From an uncultured Acidimicrobiales bacterium (GTDB lineage Bacteria > Actinomycetota > Acidimicrobiia > Acidimicrobiales > Aldehydirespiratoraceae): a stretch of DNA of 64,000 bases. A program made the translations under genes and the position numbers. Shown here piece by piece: positions 7,578-17,248 of the stretch; within the stretch, counting starts at the first letter, position 1, and each line of letters opens with the position of its first letter. The stretch covers positions 306,773 through 370,772 of the forward strand of contig CATOTC010000005.1 in the NCBI GenBank assembly GCA_951812975.1, given 5' to 3'. Under the pieces are notes generated by a model. That model made no database searches. It saw only the letters and a program-made list of their open reading frames with translations, and was not told the origin of the DNA.

Positions 7578-9230
7578 TCAGGGGGGTGTGTCTTCGTAGA
7601 TCTGTATGGTGCCGCGATATGTGGCGACCCACACCCTTCGGGTCTCGGGGTCATAGGTGATCCCGATCGGGCGATCAGGCGTGGCGATCCTCTGCAATTC
7701 GACCATGTCGGCGGTGCGCACTTTGCTGAACGTGTTCGAGTGATAGTTGACGAGGAAGACGGCGGTGCCGTCATCGCTGACAGTTATCGAACGCGCCCCC
7801 GCTCCCGTTGTCACGGTTCCCACCACGCTGTTCGTGCTCAGGTCAATCTTGGCCACTCCCCCAGCGTGGTTGAGCGACACATACAAGTACCGATCGTCTT
7901 CGCTGAGCACCAGCGACCTCGGACCCCGGCCAACTCCGGTTATCCACGAAATCGGGGCAGTCAGGTTCGTGAGATCGACAACCGCGATTTCGCTGCCACC
8001 CATGACCGTCACGTACGCCTTGGTTGAATCGCTCGATACGGCTATTCCGCGCGGATAGCGACCAATCGGAACCCTGGCAATCTCGGTTGCAGTCGCGGCG
8101 TCGACAACGCTCAGATCGAACGCGCACCAGTTGGTCACCAACACCTTGGTGTCATCGGGCGTGACCGCCACGAACTTCGGCACCGGCCCCACTCCGATGA
8201 CCTGGTCGATAGCGAGCGATCCAACGTCAACCCGGTAGAGGAAGCTGCTGTCCCACGATCCAGGCACGCACCGATCATGGCCGGCTCGTGTATATCCAGG
8301 TCCGAACATATGGTAGTTCGACACATAGGCGTATCGGCCGTCCGATGTGAACGCAGCCTCCACAGGAGCACCCGAATACGCCGCACCAGGTTTGGCCCCG
8401 GCCACACCGAAATCCGAGAGCACCACCCGATCGCTGATCGTTCCCACCAGCGACAACGATCTGTCATAAACGGTGATGGTGTGGCGATACATCATGTTCT
8501 GGGCGAAGAACCGATCTACGCCCGAGAACACCACCGACTTGGGAGTGATCGCTCCTCGAATCTCGCCGACTCGCCGCAGAGTCAGTGCATCCGAAGGCGG
8601 ATTGCATCGCGGGCTGGCGGGGTCCAACTCCACTGGCGGGCTGCCTTGGTAGCGGTACAAGAAACTGGCGAGCTGCCCTCGGGTGATCGTGTCGTCTGGG
8701 GAGAAGGTCGTGGGGCTGGTACCCGTCGTGATGGTTTCCGCGGCCATCCACGCGACCGGTTGCTGTTGCCAGGAGGCCGTCACATCGGTGAACGGATGCA
8801 TCGCCGCGTAGGGTTGTCCCGCTACGCGGTGCAGCATTGCCGCGAACTCACCACGCGTCAGCGATTCCTCCGGGAAAAACCTGGTCGGTGTCGCCCCAAC
8901 GGAATAGCCCTCGGCGGTCATCCAAGAGACCGGCTTCTGCTGATACAAAGCCACGACATCTACGAAACCGTGCCTAGGGGCGTCCGGTTCGCCTTCCATA
9001 CGCCAAAGGAATGTCGCTGCCTGACCTCTGGTGACTGGATCGTCGGGAGAGAAACACTCCTCGGAGGTTCCCGTGGTGATGCCGTTGTCGACCATCCACT
9101 GAACCGCCTGCGTGAAGTATCGACCCTCGTCAACGTCACCAAATCCGGCAACACCGTGCGCTGGCGACGGGGTGATCAACACTCCGCCAACCAGAGCAGC
9201 GGCGATCAGACCCAGAAGAATGCCCCGCAC
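7578..9230 (-). CDS. Secreted SLH-domain and beta-propeller surface protein
   Basis: A 550-residue protein starting at GTG 9230. Residues 1-26 (MRGILLGLIAAALVGGVLIT, ending PSPAHG) form a signal peptide. Three S-layer-homology repeats follow (about 28-90, 90-150 and 150-205), each with F-x-D-V, a W-M-x-x-x-x-I/Y-x-x-G segment, and T-R-G-Q/E. From about residue 225 the protein carries repeated YVTN-type beta-propeller blades (VAVTPDDTKVLVTNW, IAVSSDSTKAYVTVMGG, LVLSEDDRYLYVSLNHAGG, ITVSDDGTAVFLVNYHS). The SLH repeats would anchor it to the wall polymer and expose the propeller outside. Ligand unknown. Confidence 0.88.
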   Translation of the reverse strand: MRGILLGLIAAALVGGVLITPSPAHGVAGFGDVDEGRYFTQAVQWMVDNGITTGTSEECFSPDDPVTRGQAATFLWRMEGEPDAPRHGFVDVVALYQQKPVSWMTAEGYSVGATPTRFFPEESLTRGEFAAMLHRVAGQPYAAMHPFTDVTASWQQQPVAWMAAETITTGTSPTTFSPDDTITRGQLASFLYRYQGSPPVELDPASPRCNPPSDALTLRRVGEIRGAITPKSVVFSGVDRFFAQNMMYRHTITVYDRSLSLVGTISDRVVLSDFGVAGAKPGAAYSGAPVEAAFTSDGRYAYVSNYHMFGPGYTRAGHDRCVPGSWDSSFLYRVDVGSLAIDQVIGVGPVPKFVAVTPDDTKVLVTNWCAFDLSVVDAATATEIARVPIGRYPRGIAVSSDSTKAYVTVMGGSEIAVVDLTNLTAPISWITGVGRGPRSLVLSEDDRYLYVSLNHAGGVAKIDLSTNSVVGTVTTGAGARSITVSDDGTAVFLVNYHSNTFSKVRTADMVELQRIATPDRPIGITYDPETRRVWVATYRGTIQIYEDTPP

Positions 9231-9342
9231 CGCCCGAACTTACAGTCCGCTTGAAACAAGATTCAATAGTGGACCCAGGTGCCATCTGCAGAGCGGACGA
9301 TCACTTGTTCGACGGAACAGACGAAGACTGAAGGTCCGTCGG

Positions 9343-10284
9343 TTAGGTTCGATCGGCCAGGTAGGCCATCTCAACGACGAGTTGGGCCAGCGGGGGTGCT
9401 GCATAGTCGGGATCATTGTCCCGGTACACCGCATGGACGTTGACAGCCAGACGCTCTGAATCTGTCCACTCACCGAATTCGCCGAGTTCGATATCCTGAG
9501 CCGCATCGCTCGCCGACATCCCGGCATCCTGTCGCTCTCCCGCTTCCTTTTGGACGAAACGGAGGTAGTCACTCACCATTTTGGGGCCTTCGCGATCGGT
9601 GATGGGGCCATGACCAGGAACGATTGTCTCGACATCGAGTGCGAGGATCCGGTCGCAGGCACGAATCCAATTGTCGATGGGTCCAGCCCAGACGATCGGG
9701 GTTCCGTAGATGAACAGTATGTCGCCGCTGAATACCGTCTTCGCATCCGGCACGTAGGCGATGAGGTCACCGTTCGTGTGCGCAGGTCCCACCTCGATCA
9801 GGTCGATCCTTCTCCCACCGACCGCCAGTTCGAGTTGATCGACGAATGTCCTGGTTGGTGGGGTTGCAACGATGCCAGAGAAATCGAACGCGCCGAAAGC
9901 TTCCCGAACGAACCGGTTGACGACCGGATCACCGAGGTCGGCCGTCGTGAGTTGCGCCAGCATTTCGGGCGAGTCCATTCCGAACTCGTCGAAACAGGCT
10001 TCGGTGGCGATTATCTCAGCTTCAACCAGTTGGTTGCCGAAGCAGTGGTCGCCGTTAGCGTGGGTGTTGACCAGCGTCTGGATCGGACGAGTGGCGGTTA
10101 TGCCAGCCATACCGTCGAGCATCTCCTGGGTCAGTCGAAGGTCGAAGAGTGTGTCAACCATCAGGGAGGCGCCATCGCCTCCCATTAGCCCGGCGTTGTT
10201 CCATCCCCAGCTACCGTCGGGTTGCATCCAGGCCCAAACATCGTCGGCGATCTCGGTCAGTCCTCGCTCGTAGCCGGCCGTCAT
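9343..10284 (-). CDS. MBL-fold metallo-hydrolase
   Basis: A 313-residue metallo-beta-lactamase-fold protein. The metal loop reads T-H-A-N-G-D-H, so the usual second His of HxHxDH is Asn. Later ligands are in GPAHTNGD, the Asp in VFSGDILF and the final His in PGHGPITD. It is the last gene of the minus-strand arm that starts at lacI, 23 bp after xylB. It may hydrolyse a lactone or thioester made during sugar oxidation, but this is only positional. The Asn-for-His change is seen in some MBL subfamilies and may alter metal load. Confidence 0.85.
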   Translation of the reverse strand: MTAGYERGLTEIADDVWAWMQPDGSWGWNNAGLMGGDGASLMVDTLFDLRLTQEMLDGMAGITATRPIQTLVNTHANGDHCFGNQLVEAEIIATEACFDEFGMDSPEMLAQLTTADLGDPVVNRFVREAFGAFDFSGIVATPPTRTFVDQLELAVGGRRIDLIEVGPAHTNGDLIAYVPDAKTVFSGDILFIYGTPIVWAGPIDNWIRACDRILALDVETIVPGHGPITDREGPKMVSDYLRFVQKEAGERQDAGMSASDAAQDIELGEFGEWTDSERLAVNVHAVYRDNDPDYAAPPLAQLVVEMAYLADRT

Positions 10285-10307
10285 GTCGTTTTCTCCCTCG
10301 CTTCAGG

Positions 10308-11774
10308 TTATTGGGTCTGGCCGGCGAGATTGGACGTCGCTCCGTAGAGGTCCCGCACGTTGGTGGCATCGGTGATGGGGTCGACGGTCACGCCCTGCTC
10401 GAGGTTCCAGGTTTCGGCGATTGCGGTGCTGGGGCTGCCGGTGCTGATCGCCGCGGCTTGAACCGCCGCGCCGACGGCGACGGTCTCGTCTTCGTGCGGC
10501 ACAGTGACCTGGGCGTTGCGCAGGTCGGCGGCCCGTTGGCGGTAGGCCGCCGAGCGGGCCCCGCCACCGATCAGCAGCAAACGACCCGACGCGTCAACAC
10601 CTGCCGCTGTCAACGCGTCGAAGCCTGCGAGCAGGCCGCACAACACGCCGTCGTGAGCGGCTAGGGCCAAGTCTTCACGGCTCGTGTCGTTGCGAAGGCC
10701 TGCAAACAAACCGCTAGCTTCAGGCAGGTTGGGGGTCCGCTCCCCGTCGAAATACGGGACCAGCACAGGCGGTTCGGCTGCCGAAGGCGCGGCCAGGGCG
10801 AGAGCGGCCAGACCGGCTGCATCGACACCCAGCCAGCGAGCGACCGTATCGGTGACTTTGGTGGCGTTGAGTGTGCACACCAACGGCAAGAATCCGCCAG
10901 AGGCATCAGCAAATCCGGCGACCGCGCCCGACTCATCGGCCGCAGGGATCAGCGAATTCCCATAGACCGTGCCTGAGGTGCCGAGGGAGATCACAACATC
11001 GCCGGGTTTCAACCCGAGACCCAGCGCGGCGCCCATGTTGTCGCCAGTACCCGGTCCCACAACCACACCCGGGCCGAGGCCCAACGCCGAAGCGGCCTCA
11101 CGACTCAGTTCACCCGTGGCGTCGTCCGGCGCCAACACCTCAGGCAGCCGCGACAGCCACGCTCCGGCATCCGCTACCCCCGCCTGTTCGAGCAGGTCAA
11201 TTCGGTATTCGGCCCTTCGAAGATCGAACCAGCCCGTACCCGATGCATCACCCCGATCGGTGACATGGCGACCGGTCAGACGCCAGGTCAGGTAGTCGTG
11301 CGGGAGCATGATCTGAGCTATTCGGTCGACGAGTTCAGGTTCGTGCTCGACGACCCAGGCCAGTTTCGTGACGGTGAACGACGGCACCGGTACCGACCCG
11401 CATGCCTGGGCCCAACTCGCAGCGCCGTATTCGGCGACCAGCCGCTCGGCCTGCGGTGCCGAGGTGGTGTCGTTCCAGAGCTTCGCGGGCCGCAGCGGCA
11501 CGCCGTGGTCGTCAAGCAGGACCAGCCCATGCTGCTGTGCGGCCACACTGATCGCAACGACATCTCGGCTATGGCTTGACAGCTGAGCGAAACATTCAAC
11601 AAGTGCTGTCCACCAGGCCTGCGGGTCCTGTTCGCTGACCGGTGGAGAGGTCGGTGGGTGTGAAGCGCTAGCCCGAGCAACCAACTCACCCGTGTCGATG
11701 TCGCGGAGTTCCACCTTGGTGGACTGCGTCGAGGAGTCAACCCCGGCTGCCAATACCCGCGAGGTTCGCGGCAC
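10308..11774 (-). CDS. xylB: Xylulokinase (FGGY kinase)
   Basis: A 488-residue FGGY-family kinase that phosphorylates D-xylulose to xylulose 5-phosphate in the cytoplasm. The N-terminal phosphate loop AAGVDSSTQSTKVELRD, the substrate-binding H-Q-x-H-G-L-V-like segment (SVAAQQHGLVLLDDHG), the catalytic Asp region RGDASGTGWFD, GPGTGDNMGAALGLGL and the ATP motif LLIGGGARSAAYRQ are present in order. Its start shares one base with the end of xylA, the classic xylAB order. Substrate is inferred from xylA; other pentuloses or polyol-derived ketoses are possible. Confidence 0.9.
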   Translation of the reverse strand: MPRTSRVLAAGVDSSTQSTKVELRDIDTGELVARASASHPPTSPPVSEQDPQAWWTALVECFAQLSSHSRDVVAISVAAQQHGLVLLDDHGVPLRPAKLWNDTTSAPQAERLVAEYGAASWAQACGSVPVPSFTVTKLAWVVEHEPELVDRIAQIMLPHDYLTWRLTGRHVTDRGDASGTGWFDLRRAEYRIDLLEQAGVADAGAWLSRLPEVLAPDDATGELSREAASALGLGPGVVVGPGTGDNMGAALGLGLKPGDVVISLGTSGTVYGNSLIPAADESGAVAGFADASGGFLPLVCTLNATKVTDTVARWLGVDAAGLAALALAAPSAAEPPVLVPYFDGERTPNLPEASGLFAGLRNDTSREDLALAAHDGVLCGLLAGFDALTAAGVDASGRLLLIGGGARSAAYRQRAADLRNAQVTVPHEDETVAVGAAVQAAAISTGSPSTAIAETWNLEQGVTVDPITDATNVRDLYGATSNLAGQTQ

Positions 11775-13105
11775 TACGGCACACTCCAGACATGACGGTT
11801 GACCTCGTTCTCGAGTTGTTCCTGGCGTCCTGATCTGGGTGCGGGTTCGATGTTGTTGGTGGTGGCATGGTCGGCCAGGGTCGCCAGATCCAGCGAACCG
11901 GCGAGGATCTCGCTGCCGAGGTCTCGACCCCAGCCCTCATAGCGGGCATCACGAGCGGCTTCGATACCGCCGTCGTTGATCATTGATTCGGCAACCAGCA
12001 AAGACCGGGCCAGTGTGTCGATGCCGCCGACATGACCATGGAACAGATCGGTGCGGTCCAGGCTCTGGCGACGCAGTTTCGTGTCAAACAGGAATCCGCC
12101 GGTGTCGAAGCCCCCGCCGAGCACGATCTCATACAGAGCCAGCGACATTTCGTCCACCGAGTTGGGGAACTGGTCGGTGTCCCAGCCGTTCTGGGGGTCG
12201 CCCCTGTTGGCGTCGATGCTGCCGAAAATGCCGTTAGCCATGGCGTATGCCACTTCGTGGTGGAACGAGTGCCCGCCGAGGGTGGCGTGGTTCACCTCGA
12301 TGTTGACCTTGTACTCACCCGACAGGTCGTAACGGTCCAGGAATCCGTGGACGGACGAGCAGTCATAGTCGTATTGATGCTTGGTCGGCTCCTGGGGCTT
12401 CGGCTCGATCAGCAGCGTTCCGGTGAAACCGATCCGGTGCTTGTATGCGGCGACCATCGTCAAGAAGCGCGCCAGCTGGTCGGCTTCCTGGGCCATGCGG
12501 GTGTTGAGCAGGGTCTCATATCCCTCACGACCTCCCCACAGCACATAGTTGTGGCCGCCGAGTCGGTGTGTGGCGTCCAACATGTTGCGGACTTGGGCGG
12601 CCGCATGGGCGAACACTTCGGGGTTGGGGTTTGTGGCCGCGCCCGCCGCATAGCGGGGATGGGAGAACAGGTTGGCGGTGCCCCACAACAGTTCGACACC
12701 GGTCTCGGCCATCTTCTCGGCGGCACGCTCGACCATGGCTTCGAGGTTGACCCTCGACTGCTTGAGGGTCTCCCCCTCCGGCGACATGTCGACGTCATGG
12801 AACGAGAAGTAGGGCGTGCCGAGCTTGGCGAAGAACTCGAAGGCGGCGTCCTGTTTGGCACGGGCAGCGGCCATCGGATCGAGCCCGACTTCGAGCCAGG
12901 GCCGGTCGAACGTGCCGAACCCGAAAATGTCTGAGCCTCCCCAGTTGAAACTGTGCCAGTAGCACACCCCTATCCGCAGGTGTTCCTCCATGCGTTTCCC
13001 GAGGACCTTGCGGTTCGGGTCGTACACCCGGTAGGCCAGATCCCCCTCCGGAGCGCTCGCACCAGCAAACGGGATCGGGTCGGCAACGTCAGTGAAGAAG
13101 GTCAT
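11774..13105 (-). CDS. xylA: Xylose isomerase
   Basis: A 443-residue class II xylose isomerase converting D-xylose to D-xylulose. The family motifs are visible: [13 protein letters not shown] (catalytic His), [17 protein letters not shown], the metal-binding [35 protein letters not shown] and the second metal site [17 protein letters not shown]. Length matches the longer class II enzymes rather than the roughly 390-residue Streptomyces type. The start at 13105 overlaps the stop of the upstream Gfo/Idh/MocA gene by 4 bases. Likely LacI-controlled with the rest of this arm. Confidence 0.96.
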   Translation of the reverse strand: MTFFTDVADPIPFAGASAPEGDLAYRVYDPNRKVLGKRMEEHLRIGVCYWHSFNWGGSDIFGFGTFDRPWLEVGLDPMAAARAKQDAAFEFFAKLGTPYFSFHDVDMSPEGETLKQSRVNLEAMVERAAEKMAETGVELLWGTANLFSHPRYAAGAATNPNPEVFAHAAAQVRNMLDATHRLGGHNYVLWGGREGYETLLNTRMAQEADQLARFLTMVAAYKHRIGFTGTLLIEPKPQEPTKHQYDYDCSSVHGFLDRYDLSGEYKVNIEVNHATLGGHSFHHEVAYAMANGIFGSIDANRGDPQNGWDTDQFPNSVDEMSLALYEIVLGGGFDTGGFLFDTKLRRQSLDRTDLFHGHVGGIDTLARSLLVAESMINDGGIEAARDARYEGWGRDLGSEILAGSLDLATLADHATTNNIEPAPRSGRQEQLENEVNRHVWSVP

Positions 13106-14235
13106 GGTGTCCTCTCGTTTGGGATGGGAATCAGGTCATCGGGGGTCGGAACAGGCAGCAGCCGGCCGTCGAGGGCCGCGCTCCGCACAGCAAGGTCGGT
13201 GAGGTGCTGAACGCGGGCGCCCGCTGCGAGGTCGGGCGTGCACGCTCGACCGGCGATTATGTCGTCGATCCACTGCCGAGCCATCACATCAGTCTTGCGG
13301 AATATGTCCCTGTAGGTGTTGTGGACCGTGTCGAACCTGACGGTCGGCCACTGCGCGGTCAAGTCGATCGACCGGGACGGACCCGTGTCACCGCGTGCCA
13401 GGATCCGGACCTCCTGGTGGGTGTCCCAATCGCTGGTTGCGTAGACCGTGCCACCGCTGCCGTGCGCGTCGATGTGATGCGTCTGACCGAACGGCGTTCC
13501 CTCCCAACTGGCAGCACAGGTTTGAAGGGTCCCGAGGGCACCACTGGCGAACCGCACGCTGATGATGCAGGAGTCCTCACTGCGCTCATAGTCCGTACCG
13601 TCGGGCCGCAGGTCCCGCTCCACGAACGTGGCGCTGACGCATCCCAGTTCAGCGATCGGACCGAGTAGCCACTCGGCGTAGTAGAGCCAGTGCGAGCCGA
13701 GATCGCCGATCACTCCCGAGCCCGCGATCTCTTTGTCGAAACGCCAGCTGTAGGACCGGTCCAGAGCGAATTCGGTGAAGTACCTCAAGTTGAGATGGTG
13801 GGGTGTGCCCAGGAAGCCCTCGTCGATCAACCGTTTCGTGGCGGCGAATATCGGCATGTACTGATAGGTGAACGGGACCATCGTGCACAGGTCGGTGTCG
13901 GCCGCGCTCGTTGCCATCAAGTCGGCTTCGGCAGCGCTGCGCGCCACCGGTTTCTCGCACAGCACGTGCAGACCCTCAGCCAACGCCCTCTGAGTGATCG
14001 CCGCGTGCGTCTCGTTGCTGCTCGCCACGATCACCGCATCAATCTGCCCGCTCACCAGCATCTCTTCTGAGTCGGTGAAGACGTGGGCGATTCCCCACTG
14101 ATGGGCTCGGGCCGCAGCGACCTCGGCGTTGCGGCCACAGACCGCGACCACTTCGCAGCCCCGATGGTCCGCCAATGCGGGCAGGTACATCGAGTCGGCC
14201 CACCACGATGTGCCCACGATTCCCACCCGGACCAC
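13102..14235 (-). CDS. Gfo/Idh/MocA-family oxidoreductase
   Basis: A 377-residue NAD(P)-dependent dehydrogenase. The N-terminal nucleotide motif [18 protein letters not shown] is slightly unusual (GTSWWA for GxGxxG). It is followed by the [13 protein letters not shown] motif with the catalytic Lys of the EKP signature, and a C-terminal domain with [21 protein letters not shown] containing the D-x-G-x-H catalytic pattern. The family oxidises sugar or polyol hydroxyls. Placed between a dioxygenase and xylA, it probably feeds a keto-sugar or polyol into the isomerase/kinase. Substrate unknown. Confidence 0.88.
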   Translation of the reverse strand: MVRVGIVGTSWWADSMYLPALADHRGCEVVAVCGRNAEVAAARAHQWGIAHVFTDSEEMLVSGQIDAVIVASSNETHAAITQRALAEGLHVLCEKPVARSAAEADLMATSAADTDLCTMVPFTYQYMPIFAATKRLIDEGFLGTPHHLNLRYFTEFALDRSYSWRFDKEIAGSGVIGDLGSHWLYYAEWLLGPIAELGCVSATFVERDLRPDGTDYERSEDSCIISVRFASGALGTLQTCAASWEGTPFGQTHHIDAHGSGGTVYATSDWDTHQEVRILARGDTGPSRSIDLTAQWPTVRFDTVHNTYRDIFRKTDVMARQWIDDIIAGRACTPDLAAGARVQHLTDLAVRSAALDGRLLPVPTPDDLIPIPNERTP

Positions 14236-14255
14236 GGTTCTAGCCTGCGACCTGT

Positions 14256-15128
14256 CTAGTAGGGCGAGACATCGCGACCGATCTGGACAGCCGCATCGGC
14301 CTCGTCGAACAGCTTGGGATAGGGGTAGTTCATGGCCATGAGCTGTCGCAACATTGGCGTGGCCCGCTCAACCACCTCAGCGCTCACCCCCGAGAGCTGG
14401 TCTTCGAGGGGGGTGACGAACTTGGGCAGATATTCGATCAGGATTCCGGTGCGGTCCTGTTCGGAGACGTTGGGCATCGCGCAGTGCCAGCACATCCCGT
14501 TGAAGATGACGCAGTCGCCGGGGTCGCCCTCCATCCGTGCCGCCTCGGCGAAGAAACGCTCACGGTCTTCGGTTTCGGGGTAGATCAACTCACCCTGAGA
14601 GTAGGGAAGGAAGGCGGTTGCTCCGGTGTCCGGGGTGAAGGGGTCGAGCATCACTGTCGCCTGGCAGTTGAGCGGATAGCTCGAGTTGATCCTCATCGGA
14701 AACGAGGACCGTTTGTAGAGGTCCCAGTAGGGATAGTCGATGTGGGGTTCCTGACCCGGGCCACCGGGCATCAGACGGTTGGCCGCAACTGAACCCATGA
14801 TGAATTCGTCACCAAGAAATCCACCCACGATCTTCATCACCAGCGGGTGCTGCACCATCTGTTCGAACACCTCGCCCTTGTTCAACAGGTTCCAGACACG
14901 CCGCTGAAGGTTGACCTGGTCGGTGCTCGCCCCCAGGAAGTGGGTTTCCTTGTCGTCCTCGGAGACCGTGTACTGGTGGATCAGGTCGCGGGCCTCGGCG
15001 ATCACCTCGGCACCAAAGGCGTCCTTGATGATGATCGCGCCTGATCCGTTGAACATCTCCACCAACAGGTCGGGGAGTTGCTCGTCGATGTTGCCGGTAT
15101 CGACCTCTCTGATCGGGCTGGCTGACAT
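14256..15128 (-). CDS. Phytanoyl-CoA dioxygenase (PhyH) family protein
   Basis: A 290-residue non-haem Fe(II)/2-oxoglutarate dioxygenase. The iron ligands appear as H-x-D in QEPHIDYPYWD and a distal His in FNGMCWHCAMPN. An Arg in DRTGILIEYLP is placed to bind 2-oxoglutarate. The family hydroxylates or demethylates small molecules and is often found in opportunistic catabolic operons. Lying 10 bp after the LacI gene and in a polyol island with an O-demethylase candidate, it could oxidise a methylated or otherwise modified substrate before dehydrogenation. That role is inference. Confidence 0.85.
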   Translation of the reverse strand: MSASPIREVDTGNIDEQLPDLLVEMFNGSGAIIIKDAFGAEVIAEARDLIHQYTVSEDDKETHFLGASTDQVNLQRRVWNLLNKGEVFEQMVQHPLVMKIVGGFLGDEFIMGSVAANRLMPGGPGQEPHIDYPYWDLYKRSSFPMRINSSYPLNCQATVMLDPFTPDTGATAFLPYSQGELIYPETEDRERFFAEAARMEGDPGDCVIFNGMCWHCAMPNVSEQDRTGILIEYLPKFVTPLEDQLSGVSAEVVERATPMLRQLMAMNYPYPKLFDEADAAVQIGRDVSPY

Positions 15129-15138
15129 GGCTCTTCTC

Positions 15139-16161
15139 TTACCTGTTCTTCGCGGGCGCTCTGCGCGTCACGGGACCACTGGTGCTGCGACAAACGAGCG
15201 AAGGGGTCAACAGTTCGTGTACAGCATCTTTTCGTTCTTCGTCAAGACGCTCGATCAGGTACCGGGCGGCCAACTGACCGAGCAGTTCGCACGGCTGGTC
15301 GACGGTGGTCAGGCTCATCTGGTGCAGCGCTGCCGCCGCGGTGTTGTCGAAACCGACCAGCGACACATCCTCGGGGACTCTCAGACCTCTGCTTTGAAGC
15401 CGGTTCAACACACCGGTGGCCATCAGGTCGTTGGCGGCAAAGATCGCTGTCGGGGTCTCACCGTCGCTCAGCAGCCGATCCACACCGGCAGTCCCGGCGT
15501 GTTCGCTGTACTCGCCGGCAACGATGCGAACGTGCTCGGACAGGCCGCGTTGTACCATCGCAGCCTTGTAGCCCTCACGGCGCCTGCGCGCTCCGGCACC
15601 TGGACCGCCGTCTATGTGCGCGATGTGCCGGTGACCGAGATTCGCGAGGTGGTCGACGACCATTCGTGCTCCCAACCGGTCGTCAATGCTCACGGTGTCG
15701 TAGCTGTCAGCAGTTGAGACACGAGCCGCGACAACCAGGTTGGTTTCGCTTGCAAGTGTCTCCAGTTCGTCTGCTGACAGCTCGCTGCCGACCAGGATGA
15801 TCCCGTCGGTGCGGAATTCGAGGAAGGTGTCGACCGCAGCTTTCTCGCCCGCCCGGTTGCGCAGTCCAGTGTTGATGACGATGCGATAGCCGGCCTCGAG
15901 CGCAGCTTCGTGGATGCCGTCGGTCATCTCTGCGAAGAAGGGGTTGTGCAGGTCGTTCAGAACCAGGCCGATCGTCATGGTGCGCCGACTGGCGAGGTGG
16001 TGGGCCATGAGGTTTCGTCGGTAGCCGAGTTCTTCTGCGGCTTCGAGGACAGCGATTCGAGACCGCTCGCTCACCTTCGGCGAGTTCCGCATGACCAGCG
16101 AAACCAGGGCTCGCGACACCCCCGCGCGGCTTGCGACATCTTCCATGGTTGGTTGAACCAA
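15139..16161 (-). CDS. LacI-family transcriptional regulator
   Basis: About 340 residues. The N-terminal helix-turn-helix MEDVASRAGVSRALVSLVMR and hinge LGYRRNLMAHHLASRRT are canonical LacI/GalR. A periplasmic-binding-protein-like effector domain follows (TIGLVLNDLHNPFFAEMTDG to VSLVGFDNTAAAALHQMSLT). I chose TTG 16161 because an AGGAG (complement of 16171-16175) sits 9 bases upstream; ATG 16146 would remove part of the usual leader and has no such site, and a longer in-frame start at 16230 would lie inside the operator. It faces iolE across a double palindrome and heads the minus-strand arm. It should repress both arms and itself until an inositol- or sugar-type inducer binds. Confidence 0.92.
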   Translation of the reverse strand: MVQPTMEDVASRAGVSRALVSLVMRNSPKVSERSRIAVLEAAEELGYRRNLMAHHLASRRTMTIGLVLNDLHNPFFAEMTDGIHEAALEAGYRIVINTGLRNRAGEKAAVDTFLEFRTDGIILVGSELSADELETLASETNLVVAARVSTADSYDTVSIDDRLGARMVVDHLANLGHRHIAHIDGGPGAGARRRREGYKAAMVQRGLSEHVRIVAGEYSEHAGTAGVDRLLSDGETPTAIFAANDLMATGVLNRLQSRGLRVPEDVSLVGFDNTAAAALHQMSLTTVDQPCELLGQLAARYLIERLDEERKDAVHELLTPSLVCRSTSGPVTRRAPAKNR

Positions 16162-16206
16162 GACCTCGAACTCCTGTGACACTTGACAACGACAGACGAA
16201 AGAGTA

Positions 16207-16247
16207 ATAGTTAGAGCGCTCTACAATCAATAGAGCGCTCTAACTAT
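16207..16247. promoter_or_regulatory. Double LacI-type operator between lacI and iolE
   Basis: Two perfect 12-bp palindromes TAGAGCGCTCTA occupy 16212-16223 and 16231-16242, centred 19 bp apart. They are nested in a larger perfect inverted repeat with 17-bp arms (16207-16223 and 16231-16247) around a 7-base spacer. The CG centre matches known LacI/GalR operators. The placement, between divergent starts at 16161 and 16288, would let one complex repress both directions. Confidence 0.85.
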
Positions 16248-16287
16248 TCAAGGTCCTGGGGGGCAGCAGAGTGAGGCGACAGCGTTA

Positions 16288-17184
16288 ATGACGACTGTTT
16301 TGGAACGCACCGCTGCCGCGCCCATCTCTTGGGGAGTGTGCGAAGTTCCCGGTTGGGGAATCCAACTTCCCGTGGAGCGCGTGCTCCGCGAAATGTCTGA
16401 AGTGGGCTTGCGCGCGACCGAACTGGGGTCGATCGGCTATCTGCCCACCGACCCGGCCGAACTGTCACGCACGCTGAGTTCGTTCGGGCTGGCCCTCACC
16501 GGCGGGTTCAACCCGCTCGCGTTGGCAGACCCGGCACAGCGCGACGAGACACTCGATCGAGTTCACCAGAGCGCTCGCCTGCTTGCCGACGCAGGCGCAA
16601 CAGACTACGTGACCTGTGTGGTCAGCGACCCCGACGACTGGACCCGTCCCGAACTGACCGACATCCACTGGTCGAACATCCTCTCTATGCTCGACACCGT
16701 CGGAGTCACGGTCGGCACCTACGGACTCACACAGGTGCTGCACCCCCATGTCGACTCGCTGATCGAAACCGCAGCAGAGGTGCAGCGTGTGCTCGACAAC
16801 TCAGATGTCCACTGGGTGCTCGACACAGGCCATCTGCTCATCGGCGGCTACGACCCCGTCGCCTTCGCCGAGAAGTACGCCGAACGGGTCGCGCTCGTCC
16901 ACCTCAAGGACCTCAGACTCGACCTGGCCGCAGAACTCAACGCCGGAGCCTTGACCTTGATGCAGGCAGTCCAAGCCGGACTGTTCGTGCCGCTGGGGCA
17001 GGGCGACGCTTCCATTGCAGCCGTGGTGCAGACGATGGAAGCGGAGAGTTATCAGGGCTGGTACGTGATAGAACAAGATGTCGCCATCACAACCGGGGAG
17101 CCCCCCGAAGGTGAAGGCCCAATTCGTGATGTTCAAAGGAGCGTCGCGTTCATCCGGAGCTTGGAAGCCGGATTCGACTCATGA
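16288..17184 (+). CDS. iolE: IolE/MocC-family TIM-barrel dehydratase or isomerase
   Basis: A 298-residue xylose-isomerase-like TIM barrel. Residues 10-40 (APISWGVCEVPGWGIQLPVE, then VGLRATELGSIGYLP) are the signature of the group that contains IolE, which dehydrates 2-keto-myo-inositol to the trihydroxycyclohexane-dione, and rhizobial MocC. Metal/substrate residues are in LHPHVDSLIET, VHWVLDTGHLLIGGYD and LVHLKDL. It is the first gene of the plus-strand arm, right after the operator. Separation of IolE from MocC function is not possible from sequence alone, but iolC, iolD, iolG and iolB downstream favour the IolE step. Confidence 0.82.
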   Translation: MTTVLERTAAAPISWGVCEVPGWGIQLPVERVLREMSEVGLRATELGSIGYLPTDPAELSRTLSSFGLALTGGFNPLALADPAQRDETLDRVHQSARLLADAGATDYVTCVVSDPDDWTRPELTDIHWSNILSMLDTVGVTVGTYGLTQVLHPHVDSLIETAAEVQRVLDNSDVHWVLDTGHLLIGGYDPVAFAEKYAERVALVHLKDLRLDLAAELNAGALTLMQAVQAGLFVPLGQGDASIAAVVQTMEAESYQGWYVIEQDVAITTGEPPEGEGPIRDVQRSVAFIRSLEAGFDS

Positions 17185-17248
17185 ACGCATGGGACGAACG
17201 GTTCCGCTACCGGTTACTTGCAACCCCAAACAGGAGGGAATTCCCAAA

